Assembly: GCA_030063045.1 (NCBI GenBank)
Contig: JAQSEB010000059.1
Span: forward strand, 558,001 to 622,000
Length of the DNA: 64,000 nucleotides
Direction of reading: 5' to 3'
Source: Pratylenchus scribneri
Taxonomy: Eukaryota > Nematoda > Chromadorea > Rhabditida > Pratylenchidae
Positions 41,187 through 52,457 of this stretch are shown here, piece by piece. Every line of letters starts with the position of its first letter. Within the stretch, counting starts at the first letter, position 1. Made by a program: the position numbers and the translations under genes. Under the pieces are notes generated by a model. That model saw only the letters and a list, made by a program, of their open reading frames with translations, had not been told where the DNA came from and made no database searches.

Positions 41187-41558
41187 ATGAATAAAATGTT
41201 GCGCGTTTGCCAAAATACATTTCGTTATTACTCATCGTTTAAATTTTCAACAAAAATGGATCCAAATAATCAATCTGGGATGGTTCAAATGGTCTTGCAA
41301 ATGGTCAACGAAATTGGCATCAAAATGGATGAAATGAAGAAAGAAAACGAGGAATTGAAGGGTGAAATTGCTCGAAAGAATGCCGAAATTGATGTAATAT
41401 TTTTATTAAAACAAAGACATGAACGCTATCTTCGCCGTATTCATCAAACTCGCTACCGTGAACGCAAAAAGGCAGAGAAAGCAGCGAATGATGGTCAACG
41501 CGGAGACGGAACACCGACGGATGGCGGTCAACCCGGAGGAGGAATCAACAAGGAATGA
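41187..41558 (+). CDS. Small basic coiled-coil protein, unidentified
   Basis: Single open frame of 123 codons, MNKMLRVCQNTFRYYSSFKF to GGQPGGGINKE. The N-terminus is basic with aromatic and Ser residues and no acids, resembling a mitochondrial presequence. The middle (MKKENEELKGEIARKNAEID) has heptad spacing of a short coiled coil. A strongly basic segment follows (HERYLRRIHQTRYRERKKAE), then a Gly/Asp/Pro-rich tail with a DGGQPGGG repeat flavour. I do not recognise the family. An acceptor-like CTTTTAG lies 27 bp upstream. Composition matches coding neighbours, so I think it is a real gene, perhaps lineage-specific. It may also have a 5' exon I cannot see. Confidence 0.6.
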   Translation: MNKMLRVCQNTFRYYSSFKFSTKMDPNNQSGMVQMVLQMVNEIGIKMDEMKKENEELKGEIARKNAEIDVIFLLKQRHERYLRRIHQTRYRERKKAEKAANDGQRGDGTPTDGGQPGGGINKE

Positions 41559-42046
41559 GAGCGGAACATATTGATTGATTGATGTGAAGCGGATCAAGCT
41601 AATGATGTTGATTGAATGAATTTAATTGATTATTTTGATTAAATAACACAATTATACTTGGATTGATATATTTCATTTCTGATTTTTATGATAAATTTAT
41701 TTTAAATTGTTAATTATAATTCACAAATTTATGGTTAATAAAAGACCAATAAATTATATATTTTTTTCTATGAATTTCTTTTTATTTGGATTTTTATTCA
41801 ATTATTTGAATGAATTTAGCAGTTTTTTTTTTATATAAATTCATGCATAAGCATAATATAAATATAACATCAAAAATTTATTCATAATCATAACCGAACC
41901 GGCTATTAAAGTTGAACATATGAACCATCCTTTCCTATCCAATATAGAAATCAATAATGATGAGTTGAAATAATTACATAAGAAGTGATCGCGATTGATA
42001 TTATATTTATTATCTGATTGATTAAAAAAAAAAAGATTTTCAGAAA
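41559..42046. other. Spacer between the coiled-coil gene and Gemin8
   Basis: AT-rich 488 bp. An acceptor GATTTTCAG at about 42035-42043 directly precedes the Gemin8 ATG. No other feature. Confidence 0.4.
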
Positions 42047-42727
42047 ATGAATCAGATTTTTGGCAATGAAATCTATTTTGGTGGAAGTGCAGTCAGCTTA
42101 ACAAGTTTTTGGAGCCATTATGAAATAGCCCGAGAATGGTTGCGCATGGAAAATGAAGCAAAAACAAATGCCAATAATGAATGCAACATATTTGGAACGA
42201 ATCAGGTTAAAATAAAATTGAAAATTACAATTAAATTTAATAAAAATTTAGCAACCACCGAAAGTCGAAGAACAGCATGGAATTTATCACGAGAAAATGG
42301 ATGATACGGAAAATATTGCCGAACCGGAATGTGATGATTTAAGCGCCGAGATGCTGGAATTCTACCGAACTACAATTGAACATCGAAAACAAAGTAAATT
42401 ATTTTGTTTATATTTGATATCCGAGAAATTATAGGAGAGCAAAAGCGACTCCAACAATCCGCCGAGGAATTTACTAGCAACGAAACAATGGATGAATATT
42501 GCAGCGCCGCACAATGTTTGCTTTAATGAATTTATTCATATAATTAAAATTAATATTTAGCCCCACAAATGGTGGAAAATGTCGAAAGGAACGCCAATAT
42601 GAGGAAGTTATATGGAGAAAATTTGGCTAAACTTGAAGAAATCGAAACAACTATCCAGGCTAAATACAACGAAGAATTCCGTAAAAACAACCCACAAACT
42701 TGGCCGAACATTCCAATGCGTTTTTAA
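42047..42727 (+). CDS. GEMIN8: Gemin8-like SMN-complex subunit
   Basis: Gemin8 links Gemin6/7 to SMN in the complex that loads Sm cores on snRNAs. Four exons from ATG 42047 to TAA 42725-42727 encode about 165 residues. The N-terminal FGGSAVSLTSFWSHYEIARE then WLRMENEA matches the W-x-H-Y-x-A-x-x-W motif of Gemin8. The middle is acidic (EPECDDLSAEMLEFYRTTIE HRKQ) and corresponds to ITEELRQYFAETERHR. The last exon, VERNANMRKLYGENLAKLEE with NNPQTWPNIPMRF, aligns closely with MKRLYGDSAAKIQAME and PKYWPVIPLKF. A TTTTCAG acceptor abuts the ATG. The GAK gene starts 141 bp downstream on the same strand, suggesting co-transcription. Confidence 0.85.
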
Positions 42728-42868
42728 TTTGATATAAATTTACACAACATTTTTTCATCTAATTTTCGATAAATGATAACATTTTTTATTCATCAATAAC
42801 AAAAATGGTTTTATTCCAATATATTTTTCCAAATTTATTAAACACTTTAATGCCATATTTAGTAAAAA

Positions 42869-45800
42869 ATGGTCTTTCGCTCAGCTTTCAACTATCTTAG
42901 CCAGGCTGGCACTCAATTTTTGGGCCAAGCGGGTGAACAACATCCATTGGTCGGCCAGAGCGTTGATATTGGTGGGAATCAATACATTGTCCGGGCATTG
43001 CTCGCCGAGGGCGGTTATGCCCTCGTTTTTTCCGTCCAACATTCCAAAACCGGCGAATGGTTTGCATTGAAACGGCAATTGGCCATCGATGCGATTGCAG
43101 CCAATGCAATCACAAATGAAATACAATTTTCAAAGCAGGTTATTTTTTTGCGAGTAAAGGTTTTTGCCTAAAGTAGCTTAATCAAATGGATAAGGTTTGG
43201 TGATCTAGGATAAATCATTAACAAGTTTTCGGCAAAAAATCACACCCAAATTAAATGTCTAAAATTTCAATTCCTCCTTTTTTAAGCTAAGCGGTCATCC
43301 ATCAATTGTTCGATTTTGTCAATCCGCCAAAATTGATCCAAAGAAACAATCCGGCCAGCAATATTATGCCGAATTTTTGATGTTGACTGAATTATGTTCT
43401 GGCGGCACTTTAATCGATTTGATGCGAAAAAAGGATTTGACCAGCCAACAAATTTGCAAAATATTCCATGCGGTTGCTTCCGCCGTCCAGCATATGCATG
43501 ATCGAAACCCGCCAATCACTCACCGGGATATCAAAGTAGAAATAATTTTAAATGAATTAAAAGTTGGTTTTTTAGATTGAAAATTTGCTCTTCGATTCCA
43601 ATGGATTCATTAAACTTTGCGATTTTGGAAGTGCTACGACCGACATTTATAGACCGGATGAAGATTGGAGTGCGCTGATGCGTTCGGAATTGGAAGAAGA
43701 GGTTTGTGGGAATATTTATTTAAAAAATTATAAAAACCTTAAGATTTATAGACCTTATAAAAAGGCTTAAGTTTGGATTAAATTATTAAAAAAAGACCTC
43801 AAGATTAATTTAATTATTTAAAAGACTAAAATTGATTTAATTAAAAAATTAATTTTATAGATGGCAAAATTCACGACACCAATGTACCGAGCACCCGAAA
43901 TTTTGGAAACCTATCAAAATTATCCAATTGGACCGGCACAGGATATTTGGGCACTTGGCTGCGTTTTGTACTATCTTTGCTACAAAATACATCCATTTGA
44001 GGACAGCGCCAAACTGAGGATTATAAATGCCAAATATAGCCTACCCGACAATTCACCATTCCAAATATTCCACAATTTAATCCAACAAACCCTCCAACCC
44101 GATCCATATTCGAGGCCATCCATTCAGTTAGTGATTTTAGTGAATTTTTAAAATTTTTTTTGGTGAATTTATTTAATTTTTATTAGTAAATTTATTTAAA
44201 TTTTTTAGTAAATTTATTAATTTTAGAGATCTCTGTGAACAAATTGAGGAAGTGGCAATGGCATTAAATGTGAATTTGGATGAGCCAATAATCCCAATGG
44301 AACATTTGGATTTGATTAAAATCGACCAATCGACTTCTTCCAATTCATTGGTTAGTTTTAACCATTTCAGTCAAATTTAATTTTGAAAATTTTAGGGAAA
44401 CCAATCGGCTCGAATGTTCCTAGATCAAGGAATGAATTTGATTAGAACAATTAAGGAAAAGTCTCCAGCCATAAATATTTCTGGTAAATTTTTAAAATTA
44501 AATAGGTATAGGGTTTAACCAATTCTAACATAGTTTTGTAGCATTAAACCAAAATGGGTTTAAACCATTTAATACCCTTTAATTGTTGACCAAACCAAAA
44601 TAAGTTTAAACCGTTTAATACCCTTTAATTGTTGACCAAACCAAAATGGGTTTAAACCGTTTAATACCCTTTAATTGTTGACCAAACCAAAATGGGTTTA
44701 AACCGTTTAATCCCCTTTAATTGTTGACCAAACCATAACAAATTATTTACCATTCAATGCGTCTTGACCAGCTCTATCCAATTTTGGGTATATTTGGTTT
44801 GTGAATGTAGGACAAACCCAAATTAAACCATTGTAATTATTTAGGATTATAAATGCTTTTTTCTAAATAATTATAATCTAATTTTTTCAGAGCAATTAAA
44901 ATCTCAATTTGGTTATGAATTGAATGGCCCAAGAACTTCAACAACGCCAGAAATGGGGGCCCAAAAGAAGACAGCTCCACCACGCCCCCCTCCGCCACCG
45001 GCAATTAAAACACAAATTATCCAATTGACAAACAAAGAAACATCAAATAATCAAAATTTGGCACAAAAAACAACAACACAAAATTCAACAAATAACTTTT
45101 TTGACACTTTGAATTGGGACATTGACCATCAACAACCACCAAAGCCAGGTTAAATATTTAAAAATAATTTAAAATATAAATAAATTAATTTTTAGCAAAT
45201 TTATTTGATGAAAGCGATGATTTTGAAGTGGCAGCGGAAGAAATTGTTCATGGATTGGAGAAATTTGAAATTAACACCACCAATAATGGCCAAATTGATG
45301 ATGATGATGATGATGACATTGGCTTACCAATTATACATGAAGTTAAGGACCACAATGAACATTTGAACAAGGCCGGAAGTTCAAATGATGTGGATTTGTT
45401 GAAATTGCTGGAGGAAGAATTACCAGCGGACACTAAAATGCATCGAAATAAATCGGCACCGAATTTTATTTCTCAACCGGAAGAGGAATGTGCTCAGCAG
45501 CAGCAGCCGAAGAAAACGGCCGATGATATTTTTGCTGAATTTTTGACGGAGCGTGGAGAGCAGGATTCGATGGAAAAACAATCGCAAGTAAGGACAAATT
45601 ATGTAAATAATAAATGTTTGAATAAAAAAAACCTTAGGGTTAGGCTAGCTTGGGTTTATAAGATTTTTAGCAAAAAAAATCGACCCAAATGGTTTGGGGG
45701 AAACCTGCACAAAAATTTAGGTCTCGGGTTCGAACCCGCTCAGAGGAAGTTAATTTTATTTTGGATTGATTTTCACTTTTATATATTTTTAAATATTTTA

Positions 45801-46978
45801 CATTTAATTTTGAGTTAAATTACTTTAATATTAGCAAAAAATAAGATTTTAAAATGCTAATTTTACTATATCAATTCTAAAAATAATTCCAAATAAATTT
45901 AGGAAAAATATCGACAGCCTGATTATTCAAGGAAGAATTTCGAACAAGTTCAAGGTCAATATTAACCTTATAATTAAAATATAAAATTTTATTTTTATAC
46001 TTAAAGCACCGGAAAAGCCCAAATCCAAGAACGCATTTGATGATTTACTATTGGAACAAGGATTCACATCTTCAACGAAACAAGCACAGCGGACATTGAA
46101 GGATTTGGTGAAGGAAAGGGATGCTCAAGAAATGGACCCTATTGCGCTGAAAGTGAAATATTGGACGGATGGGAAGCAGAGGAATATTCGCGCACTGCTC
46201 AGCTCCCTCAACAACATTCTTTGGGATGAGGCCAAATCGAGTTGGGCAGAACCAAACATGGCTGAACTATTCGATGCGGACAAGGTTAGGGATTTTTTCT
46301 ATATAAACTGTCCAAATTGGTATATTTTATGGGGACAAATTGTTTCAAAACAAATTAAATTGGGGAAATATAATTAATTTATAAAATAATCCAATTTATT
46401 TGAGGGTAGTCATCCAACCAAACCAAATATTCACTTATGATGTAGTGGTATGATGGATAGATTTCCTTTTGGAGGTCGATGGTTCGAATCCCGATAGCGG
46501 AAAATAATTTTTTTAACAGCTAAAATCCACTTAAAATTTCTGATAAAGTAGTAATAATTTTAGATCAAGAAATATTACCCTAATGAATGCAATTTTTTCG
46601 GGAATACAAATACAAAAAATTGCGGAAATCCATCAAAAAAAAATAATCATCGATTTTAATGGGGGGGGGGGGGGGAATAATGTTAAAAGATGAACCGCCG
46701 CGAAACATGTACCCTATGGTGTAGTGGTATGACGGTCAGATTTACTTTTGGAGGTCAATGGTTCGAATCCCGGTAACGGCAAATAATTTTTAAATGCAAA
46801 AATCCAATTGAAATTTATAATAGATCAATAATTTTTTTAAATTTAGATCAAGAAATATTATCGAAAGGCATGCCTCGTCATCCATCCCGATAAACAAGCT
46901 GGAACCGGCAATGAATTATTGGCAAAAGCAATTTTCACCGAGTTGAATGATGCTTGGAATGAATTTGTGAAGAATTGA
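42869..46978 (+). CDS. GAK: Cyclin-G-associated kinase/auxilin (GAK), compact form
   Basis: GAK phosphorylates clathrin adaptors and, through its J domain, recruits Hsc70 to uncoat vesicles. ATG 42869 gives [20 protein letters not shown]. The NAK-family kinase domain has [24 protein letters not shown] (Lys), [30 protein letters not shown] and [12 protein letters not shown], all catalytic residues intact. Low-complexity exons follow ([24 protein letters not shown]), with DDIFAEFL and [11 protein letters not shown] motifs. The J domain is [33 protein letters not shown] (HPD) and [14 protein letters not shown], ending TGA 46976-46978. No PTEN-like phosphatase or C2 domain lies between kinase and J domains. 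The last intron carries a duplicated block with two tRNA-like sequences. A TTTAG acceptor lies just before the ATG. Confidence 0.9.
44505..44850 (-). mobile_element. Family A element with about four units (GAK intron)
   Basis: Starts GTTTAACCAATTCTAACATA, runs through about four units of GGTTTAAACCGTTTAATACC with CTTTAATTGTTGACC, and ends TGTGAATGTAGGACAAACCC. Its first 150 bp are almost identical to those of the element at 38281, suggesting recent common descent. Confidence 0.85.
45640..45800 (+). mobile_element. Family B element (GAK intron)
   Basis: Contains CTTAGGGTTAGGCTAGCTTG, TTTAGGTCTCGGGTTCGAAC, CCGCTCAGAGGAAG, a TTTTATTTTGG run and TTTTATATATTTTTAAATAT. Same orientation as the gene. 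Confidence 0.7.
46436..46502 (+). ncRNA. tRNA-like sequence, copy 1 of a duplicated block
   Basis: A-box-like GATGTAGTGGTATGATGG and B box GGTTCGAATCCC lie at tRNA-like spacing, followed by AAATAATTTTTTT. Stems pair poorly, so a working tRNA is unlikely. It is repeated at 46711. Confidence 0.5.
46661..46675. repeat. 15-nt G homopolymer
   Basis: A run of 15 G between the two duplicated tRNA-like blocks in the last GAK intron. Length may be an assembly approximation. Confidence 0.7.
46711..46780 (+). ncRNA. tRNA-like sequence, copy 2 of a duplicated block
   Basis: CCTATGGTGTAGTGGTATGA (A-box-like) and GGTTCGAATCCCGGTAACGG (B box), followed by AAATAATTTTTAAA. Closely related to 46436-46502. 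Confidence 0.5.
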
Positions 46979-47220
46979 CCAACCAATTGACATTTATCCT
47001 ATATATATATATATTATTCCTTTGAAAATTTATTAAATTTATAAACTCAAAAAAGCAAAAAAAAAACACTTCCTTTGTTGTGATAAATGGATGAATATGG
47101 GAATAAAAATGATAAAATTAAAAGCAATTTTAATGAATCATTAATGGATTTTCCAATAATTTATATTTAAAATTATTTTACAATTCATAAATATTTTAAT
47201 ATTTATTTAAAGCAAAGGAA

Positions 47221-50200
47221 ATGGAGCATTCGGATGATCAGCAGAAACCATCATCATCATCAAATGGGAGAAGCATGAGTCGGTCATATTCGGACACATT
47301 TCCAAGGCAAAAAACTTCATTGCCTTCTTCAAATTCAAGTTTGTTTATTATAAAATAAAATCTTATTTTAAAAGAAAATATTAACCACAAAATTAAATTA
47401 AGCTCATAATTTTTCTAGTCTAAAAATCAACATTTTAAGGCCATATCCTAATAAATTAAATTTGGCTCTAACTTAATTTATCGATTAGGATTGTGCTAGA
47501 TTTAGGCAAGGTGGGGTTAATGGAGCCCGATTTGATCATTTTTACGGTTTTATGACCTTGAAATTCCAATTTTCCCGCCCAAAAATTTATGGGAAAATTA
47601 ATCAACCAAAACCAAACGTTTTAAAAATGCTTATATTCAGCAGCAGCCGAGGATGGAAAGAATATGGCAGTGGATTTGAATAAAGTGCTTTCCGCAACAA
47701 CTCGTTTCGCATTCACCGATTTACTGATCACAATTCTGTAAATTTATCTTAATACTTTTAATTTTTAATTTAATTCATTTATAGGAGACTCGATTTCTAC
47801 TCAAAATCGGATGAACATTCAATGTCAGTAATTTTTTTTTTGATTAATTAATTTCCATTAAATTTTTAGTATATTTTGCAAAAAAGCACTGGAAGTCATT
47901 TTGAAATGGGGAATGTTGCCACAAAAAACGCAGAACACACTTCGATTGCATTTGGAAGAGGAGCAGCCATTCAATGAAGACATTAGTGCATTGATTACAA
48001 GTAAAATTTTATTTCCAAAAAAGTTTGAATCGGTTTAATGGTTTATCATAGACCCATAAATATTAAACTCAATAAATAAATCTCATCAAGATACCTTTAT
48101 TTGATAGTGTTTTTTGGCTTTGGGCTTAACCAATTCTAACTTAGTTTTGAACCAATAAATCAAAATGGGTTTAAACCGTTTAATACCCTTTAATTGTTGA
48201 CCAAACCAAAATGGGTTTAAAAAATCGTTTAATACCCTTTAATTGTTGACCAAACCAAAATGGGTTTAACCCGTTTAATACCATTTAATTGTTGACTAAA
48301 CCAAAATGGGTTTAAACCGTTTAATACCCTTTAATTGTTGACTAAACCAAAATGGGTTTAAACCGTTTAATACCCTTTAATTGTTGACCAAACCAAAATG
48401 GGTTTAAACCGTTTAATACCCTTTAATTGTTGACCAAACCAAAATGGGTTTAAACCGTTTAATACCCTTTAATTGTTGACCAAACCATAACAAATTATAT
48501 ACCATTCAATGCGTCTTGACCATGACCAGCTCTATCCAATTTTGGGTATATTTGGTTTTTGAATGTTGGATAAACCTTTTCTTAAACTGGCTTAATTATT
48601 TAAAAAAAATAAATTATTCTTTAAATATTGCAGCAATAAAATCGGATTCAACATTGGCCGAACACGGATTCACACCTTTGTTAGGCTCTCTTCTCTTAAC
48701 AATTTTGTTGGATGGAAATTATGATTCTCGCTTCCGGGTCCTATTACGGCATTCATCCGCTCTTTTGGGCGTTCATTGGGACGTTTTTGAAGAGGTAAAA
48801 TTATTATTTAGAGAGAATAAATTTTTGTTTTTTCCAGTTTGAATCAACACTTGGCGATCAATTAATGGACGAATTCAAGGAATCACTGTAATTTAATTAA
48901 TTATTTTTAATTAAATTAGAGAAAATTATATTAAAATTTTACTTTTAAAGAAGTAAAAAACCAGAAAGCGAAAATTTGTGAGTAAAGGAAAATTATTAGC
49001 TTTTGTGGTGATTTGTTGATGTCTTTTAAAGTTGGATAGTTTTTTGTGGTCTTAAAAATATTTTTTAATTTTAGAATATTTAATCTATTTTAGTGAAAAT
49101 CAACAAATTCGAGAGAAGAAGCAAAAAATGCGGAAAATAAAACGCTATGCCATCATTGGTGCGGCCACCGGATTGGGCGGTGTTTTAATTGGTATTTTTC
49201 CTTTAAAAATTTACAAAACTATTTCAAGGTGTCACTGGAGGATTGGCAGCCCCGCTGATTGTTTCCTCCGTGTCCGCACTCACCACGATCACTTTTGCTG
49301 GATTGACTGCAACGGCCACTGCCGCCATTTTTGGATCACTTTTTGGAGTTGCAGGTTTCAAAATTATTAATTAATTAAAAATACTTTAATAATTTAATAA
49401 ATTAAATTTTAAGGCGCCGGCCTCAGTGGCTATCGTATGAAAAAGCGTGTTAGAAATTGAAGAATTTTTGATTGAGAGAATGACCGAGGAAGAGAATCGA
49501 GCCTTACATTGTGTTCTTTGCGTTTCCGGGTTAATTTATTCAATAATAAATTAATTTATTAATATATATTTAGTTGGATCGAGGACAGAGAAGCGCAGGC
49601 ATTTCGCCACCATTGGAGGCATTTATGGATGAGCAAGGAGCAATATACGTTGAGATGGGAAAGCAAAGTAAAATTGTTTAATTGAAAATTTTAATTAAAA
49701 AATTTTTTATTGAAATTTTATTTAAAATCTGCTTCCTAATTAATTAAATTTATTTTAATTTAAGTATTTGGAAGAATTGGGCAAAGGCATTGAATATTTT
49801 GTCTCATTCGTGGTCAGTTATGCAATTCAACGTTCCCTGATGGAAACCGTACTGGCCGGGCTGGTCTCAGCCATTGCTTGGCCACTCATTTTGATGGGAT
49901 CGGCATCAATTTTGGACAATCCATGGAATATTCTAACCCAGCGGGCAGTGGAAGCCGGTGAACATTTGGCCGAGGCACTTTTGACCCGGGCACATGGTTC
50001 TCGTCCAATCACATTGATTGGCTTTTCATTGGGTGCTCGGGTGATTTATCATTGCTTACTGGAAATGAGCAAACGGAAGCCGGATTCATTGGGTAATTAT
50101 TAATTAATTAATTAAAACATCATAAAATTTGGAGGAGCAATCACCCAAGCACTAGTTGGTGTAGTGGTAAAGTGCTAGATTTAGGTGGCTTAGGTCGTGA

Positions 50201-51324
50201 GTTCGAACCGCGGCGAGTGCAAATGATTTTTTCACTTTATTTTTACTGTTTACAATTAAATTTTTCAACTTATAATCCTTTATAATATAAATTTTACTAT
50301 ATAAAATGAATTAAATTTCCTCAATTTCACAGGTATAATCGAAGATGTAATTCTCCTTGGCGCACCAGTTTCCGCCTCACCCTCCCAATGGCGTCAAATT
50401 TGTTCCGTCGTGGCTGGCCGGGTGATTAATGGATATTGCAAAACGGATTGGGTAATTAATAAATATTAGAATTTTTAATAAATATTTTTATAGCTTCTAC
50501 GTTTCCTCTATCGGACGATGAGTGTTCAATTCATCATTGCGGGCACTGGGCCGGTGGAAAATAAAGATGAACGAAAAATTCTCAACTTCAATCTCTCCCA
50601 CATTGTGAAGGGTCATTTGGATTATGCAAAGGTTTAAAACGCAATTTATGATATTTAAAAAATATTTCTGAAAAATTTCGACTCAAAAAGAAGACTTTAA
50701 CTTGCAAAATTTAGGTCTCGGGTTCGAAACCGCCCCAGATCCAATAATTTTTTTTTTCGTACTTAGTTGTCATTTTTATGCGTTTTTATGCATTCAAAGG
50801 CCAAATAATTTTCGAAATTCGAATAAAAACATAACAATAACACTTAATATTACCAATTAAATTAATTTAAATTAATTCAGAAGCTCACCAGAGTGCTCGA
50901 AGCGGTCGGAGTTCGGGTAACGCCACTCTCGCTTGAGTCAAAGAAGGATTTGGAAAAGCTGGAGGAAGAACAAATTGAAGAAAAATCGAGCAAAAAAGGC
51001 CCAGTCAAATGTGATGAAATAGATCTGCCCTCAACAATTGTCGAAAGAATGAAAGAATTGCCAATTAGCAGTGCGGTGGATGAACAACAACAAAATGATG
51101 AGAACACAGATGATGAGGATTGCATCACTCTTTCACTCAACAAACCGGAACAGGATCCACTGAAGGCGATTGAACCAACGACGCCGATGAGAAGGAGAGC
51201 CGATTCGTTGGTCAGTGCCACCGAAACCTTTCACTCCGCCATTTCCACATTCAACAATGCTAACAATAACGAAGAAGATGAGGAAGAATATGAAGAGGAA
51301 GGAGAAGAAGTGAAGGAGGATTGA
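47221..51324 (+). CDS. TMCO4: TMCO4 (DUF726) membrane hydrolase-like protein
   Basis: TMCO4 and yeast Mil1 belong to the DUF726 family, membrane proteins with an alpha/beta-hydrolase-like fold. ATG 47221 gives MEHSDDQQKPSSSSNGRSMS. Next are WGMLPQKTQNTLRLHLEEEQ, HGFTPLLGSLLLTILLDGNY, GAATGLGGVLIG, a Gly/Ala membrane stretch (TTITFAGLTATATAAIFGSL) and GLSGYRMKKRV. Downstream are WESKYLEELGKGIEYFVSFV, ILDNPWNILTQRAVEAGEHL and the nucleophile elbow TLIGFSLGARVIYHCL (GxSxG), then IEDVILLGAPV, GRVINGYCKTDWLLRFLYRT and VKGHLDYAKKLTRVLEAVG. The tail is acidic. The frame changes by one base near 49450, between MKKRV and EIEEFLIERM, suggesting an indel. Introns hold family A, a tRNA-like sequence and family B. 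Confidence 0.87.
48030..48590 (-). mobile_element. Family A element with about eight units (TMCO4 intron)
   Basis: Begins GGTTTAATGGTTTATCATAG and contains TTAACCAATTCTAACTTAG. About eight 46-bp units of GGGTTTAAACCGTTTAATAC with CCTTTAATTGTTGACC follow, and it ends with TTTTTGAATGTTGGATAAACC. The first and last bases form a short inverted repeat GGTTTATC/GATAAACC. Confidence 0.87.
50149..50220 (+). ncRNA. tRNA-like sequence in a TMCO4 intron
   Basis: 72 nt, tRNA length. Ends pair six of seven bases (GCACTAG with CGAGTGC). A-box-like TGGTGTAGTGGT and B-box-like AGTTCGAACCG are present. D and T stems are imperfect and the anticodon arm is unclear, so I favour a tRNA-derived pseudogene. Confidence 0.5.
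50700..50800 (+). mobile_element. Family B element (TMCO4 intron)
   Basis: AAATTTAGGTCTCGGGTTCG, AAACCGCCCCAGATCCAATA, a 9-T run, then TTTTTATGCGTTTTTATGCA. One of the shorter copies. Confidence 0.65.
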
Positions 51325-51625
51325 ATTTGACCAATAATCGTTCCATAATAGCCTTAAAATTGCCATTAAGCATTAATCCAAATCCATAATCCGTCCATTC
51401 ATTCACACATTTATTGATTTATTGTAATTGATTGGCTCTTTTATTTTGTATTTATCCACCCAGATCCAAATAAATTACATATCAAAAAACTTGTGTTTTG
51501 ACCAGTGAATTTAAATCAATTAAATAAAATAAATTTTTATAAAATGTTGAATTTGTATTTTTGATTAGACAAAAATCATTGATATTTATAAGCGAATTAA
51601 TTTATTTAAATTTCCTTTTTTTGGG

Positions 51626-52245
51626 ATGTCCGAATTCGCCCATCAAAGCGGTGCGCCAATTTCCTGCATTTGTATGGCGTTGAAAATTCGAAGGGAAGAA
51701 GTGGATAAAATTGGAATGAGAATTGGCGGTGGCATCGACCAGGATTTTCGGAAGTCCATTTACAATGATAATGTTTGTGAATTTTACATAAATAAAATTA
51801 AAAATAAATTTTAAGGGAATTTATATTACATCAATTGAACCAAATTCCCCGGCTGAAAAGGCTGGCCTTCGAGTTCATGACAAATTGTTGCAGGTCAACG
51901 GGATTGATTATGTAAGTGAAGGGGATAATTGGAAGGGATAAAAATGGTAACCCTGGGCTAGATTAAAAATGTTGAAATTTTTGACCGATAGACAAGATGT
52001 TAAATTATACAAAATTTAGGTCTCGGGTTCGAATCCGCTCCGAGTCCAATAATTTTTTTCGGACTTAGTTTTTCACTTTTATGGATTTTTAGACATTTTA
52101 GAATAAATTTTTAGACGACTAAAATAATTCGACCATAAAATACATTTCCCCTTTTTTGCAGACAATGATAACGCATGGACGGGCTGTGAAATATTTGCAA
52201 AGGGATTCGGTGCTGGATGTTCTCGTGGCCCGCTCCAAAGAATAA
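51626..52245 (+). CDS. TAX1BP3: Single-PDZ protein TIP-1 (TAX1BP3)
   Basis: TIP-1 is a lone PDZ domain that competes with scaffold proteins for C-terminal ligands such as Kir2.3, beta-catenin and Rhotekin. Three exons encode about 110 residues. Exon 1 (ATG 51626) gives MSEFAHQSGAPISCICMALK and ends with GMRIGGGIDQDFRKSIYND; IGGGIDQD is the family signature. Exon 2 is GIYITSIEPNSPAEKAGLRV with HDKLLQVNGIDY. Exon 3 is TMITHGRAVKYLQRDSVLDV ending ARSKE; TMxTH matches the human protein. Almost all of the protein is the PDZ fold, as usual. The second intron holds one family B copy (51960-52100). Confidence 0.92.
51960..52105 (+). mobile_element. Family B element (TIP-1 intron)
   Basis: ATTTAGGTCTCGGGTTCGAA, TCCGCTCCGAGTCCAATAAT, TTTTTTCGGACTTAG, CTTTTATGGATTTTTAGACA. 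Same orientation as the gene. Confidence 0.7.
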
Positions 52246-52457
52246 TAATAAAAAGTGATGATGAATAAATGAACTTGCCAAAAAGATTTATTACTAAAAA
52301 TTTTATACATTCCTCTAAAAATTTTATAACTATGAATAAAAATTAATACTCTAAATTCTACAAAAAAAATTTTGGGGAATAAAATTGGGAAAAATATGTC
52401 ATTATTAAATGAAAGGAAAGGAGGATAGGACAGAATTCAGGGGGAAATGTGTTTAAA

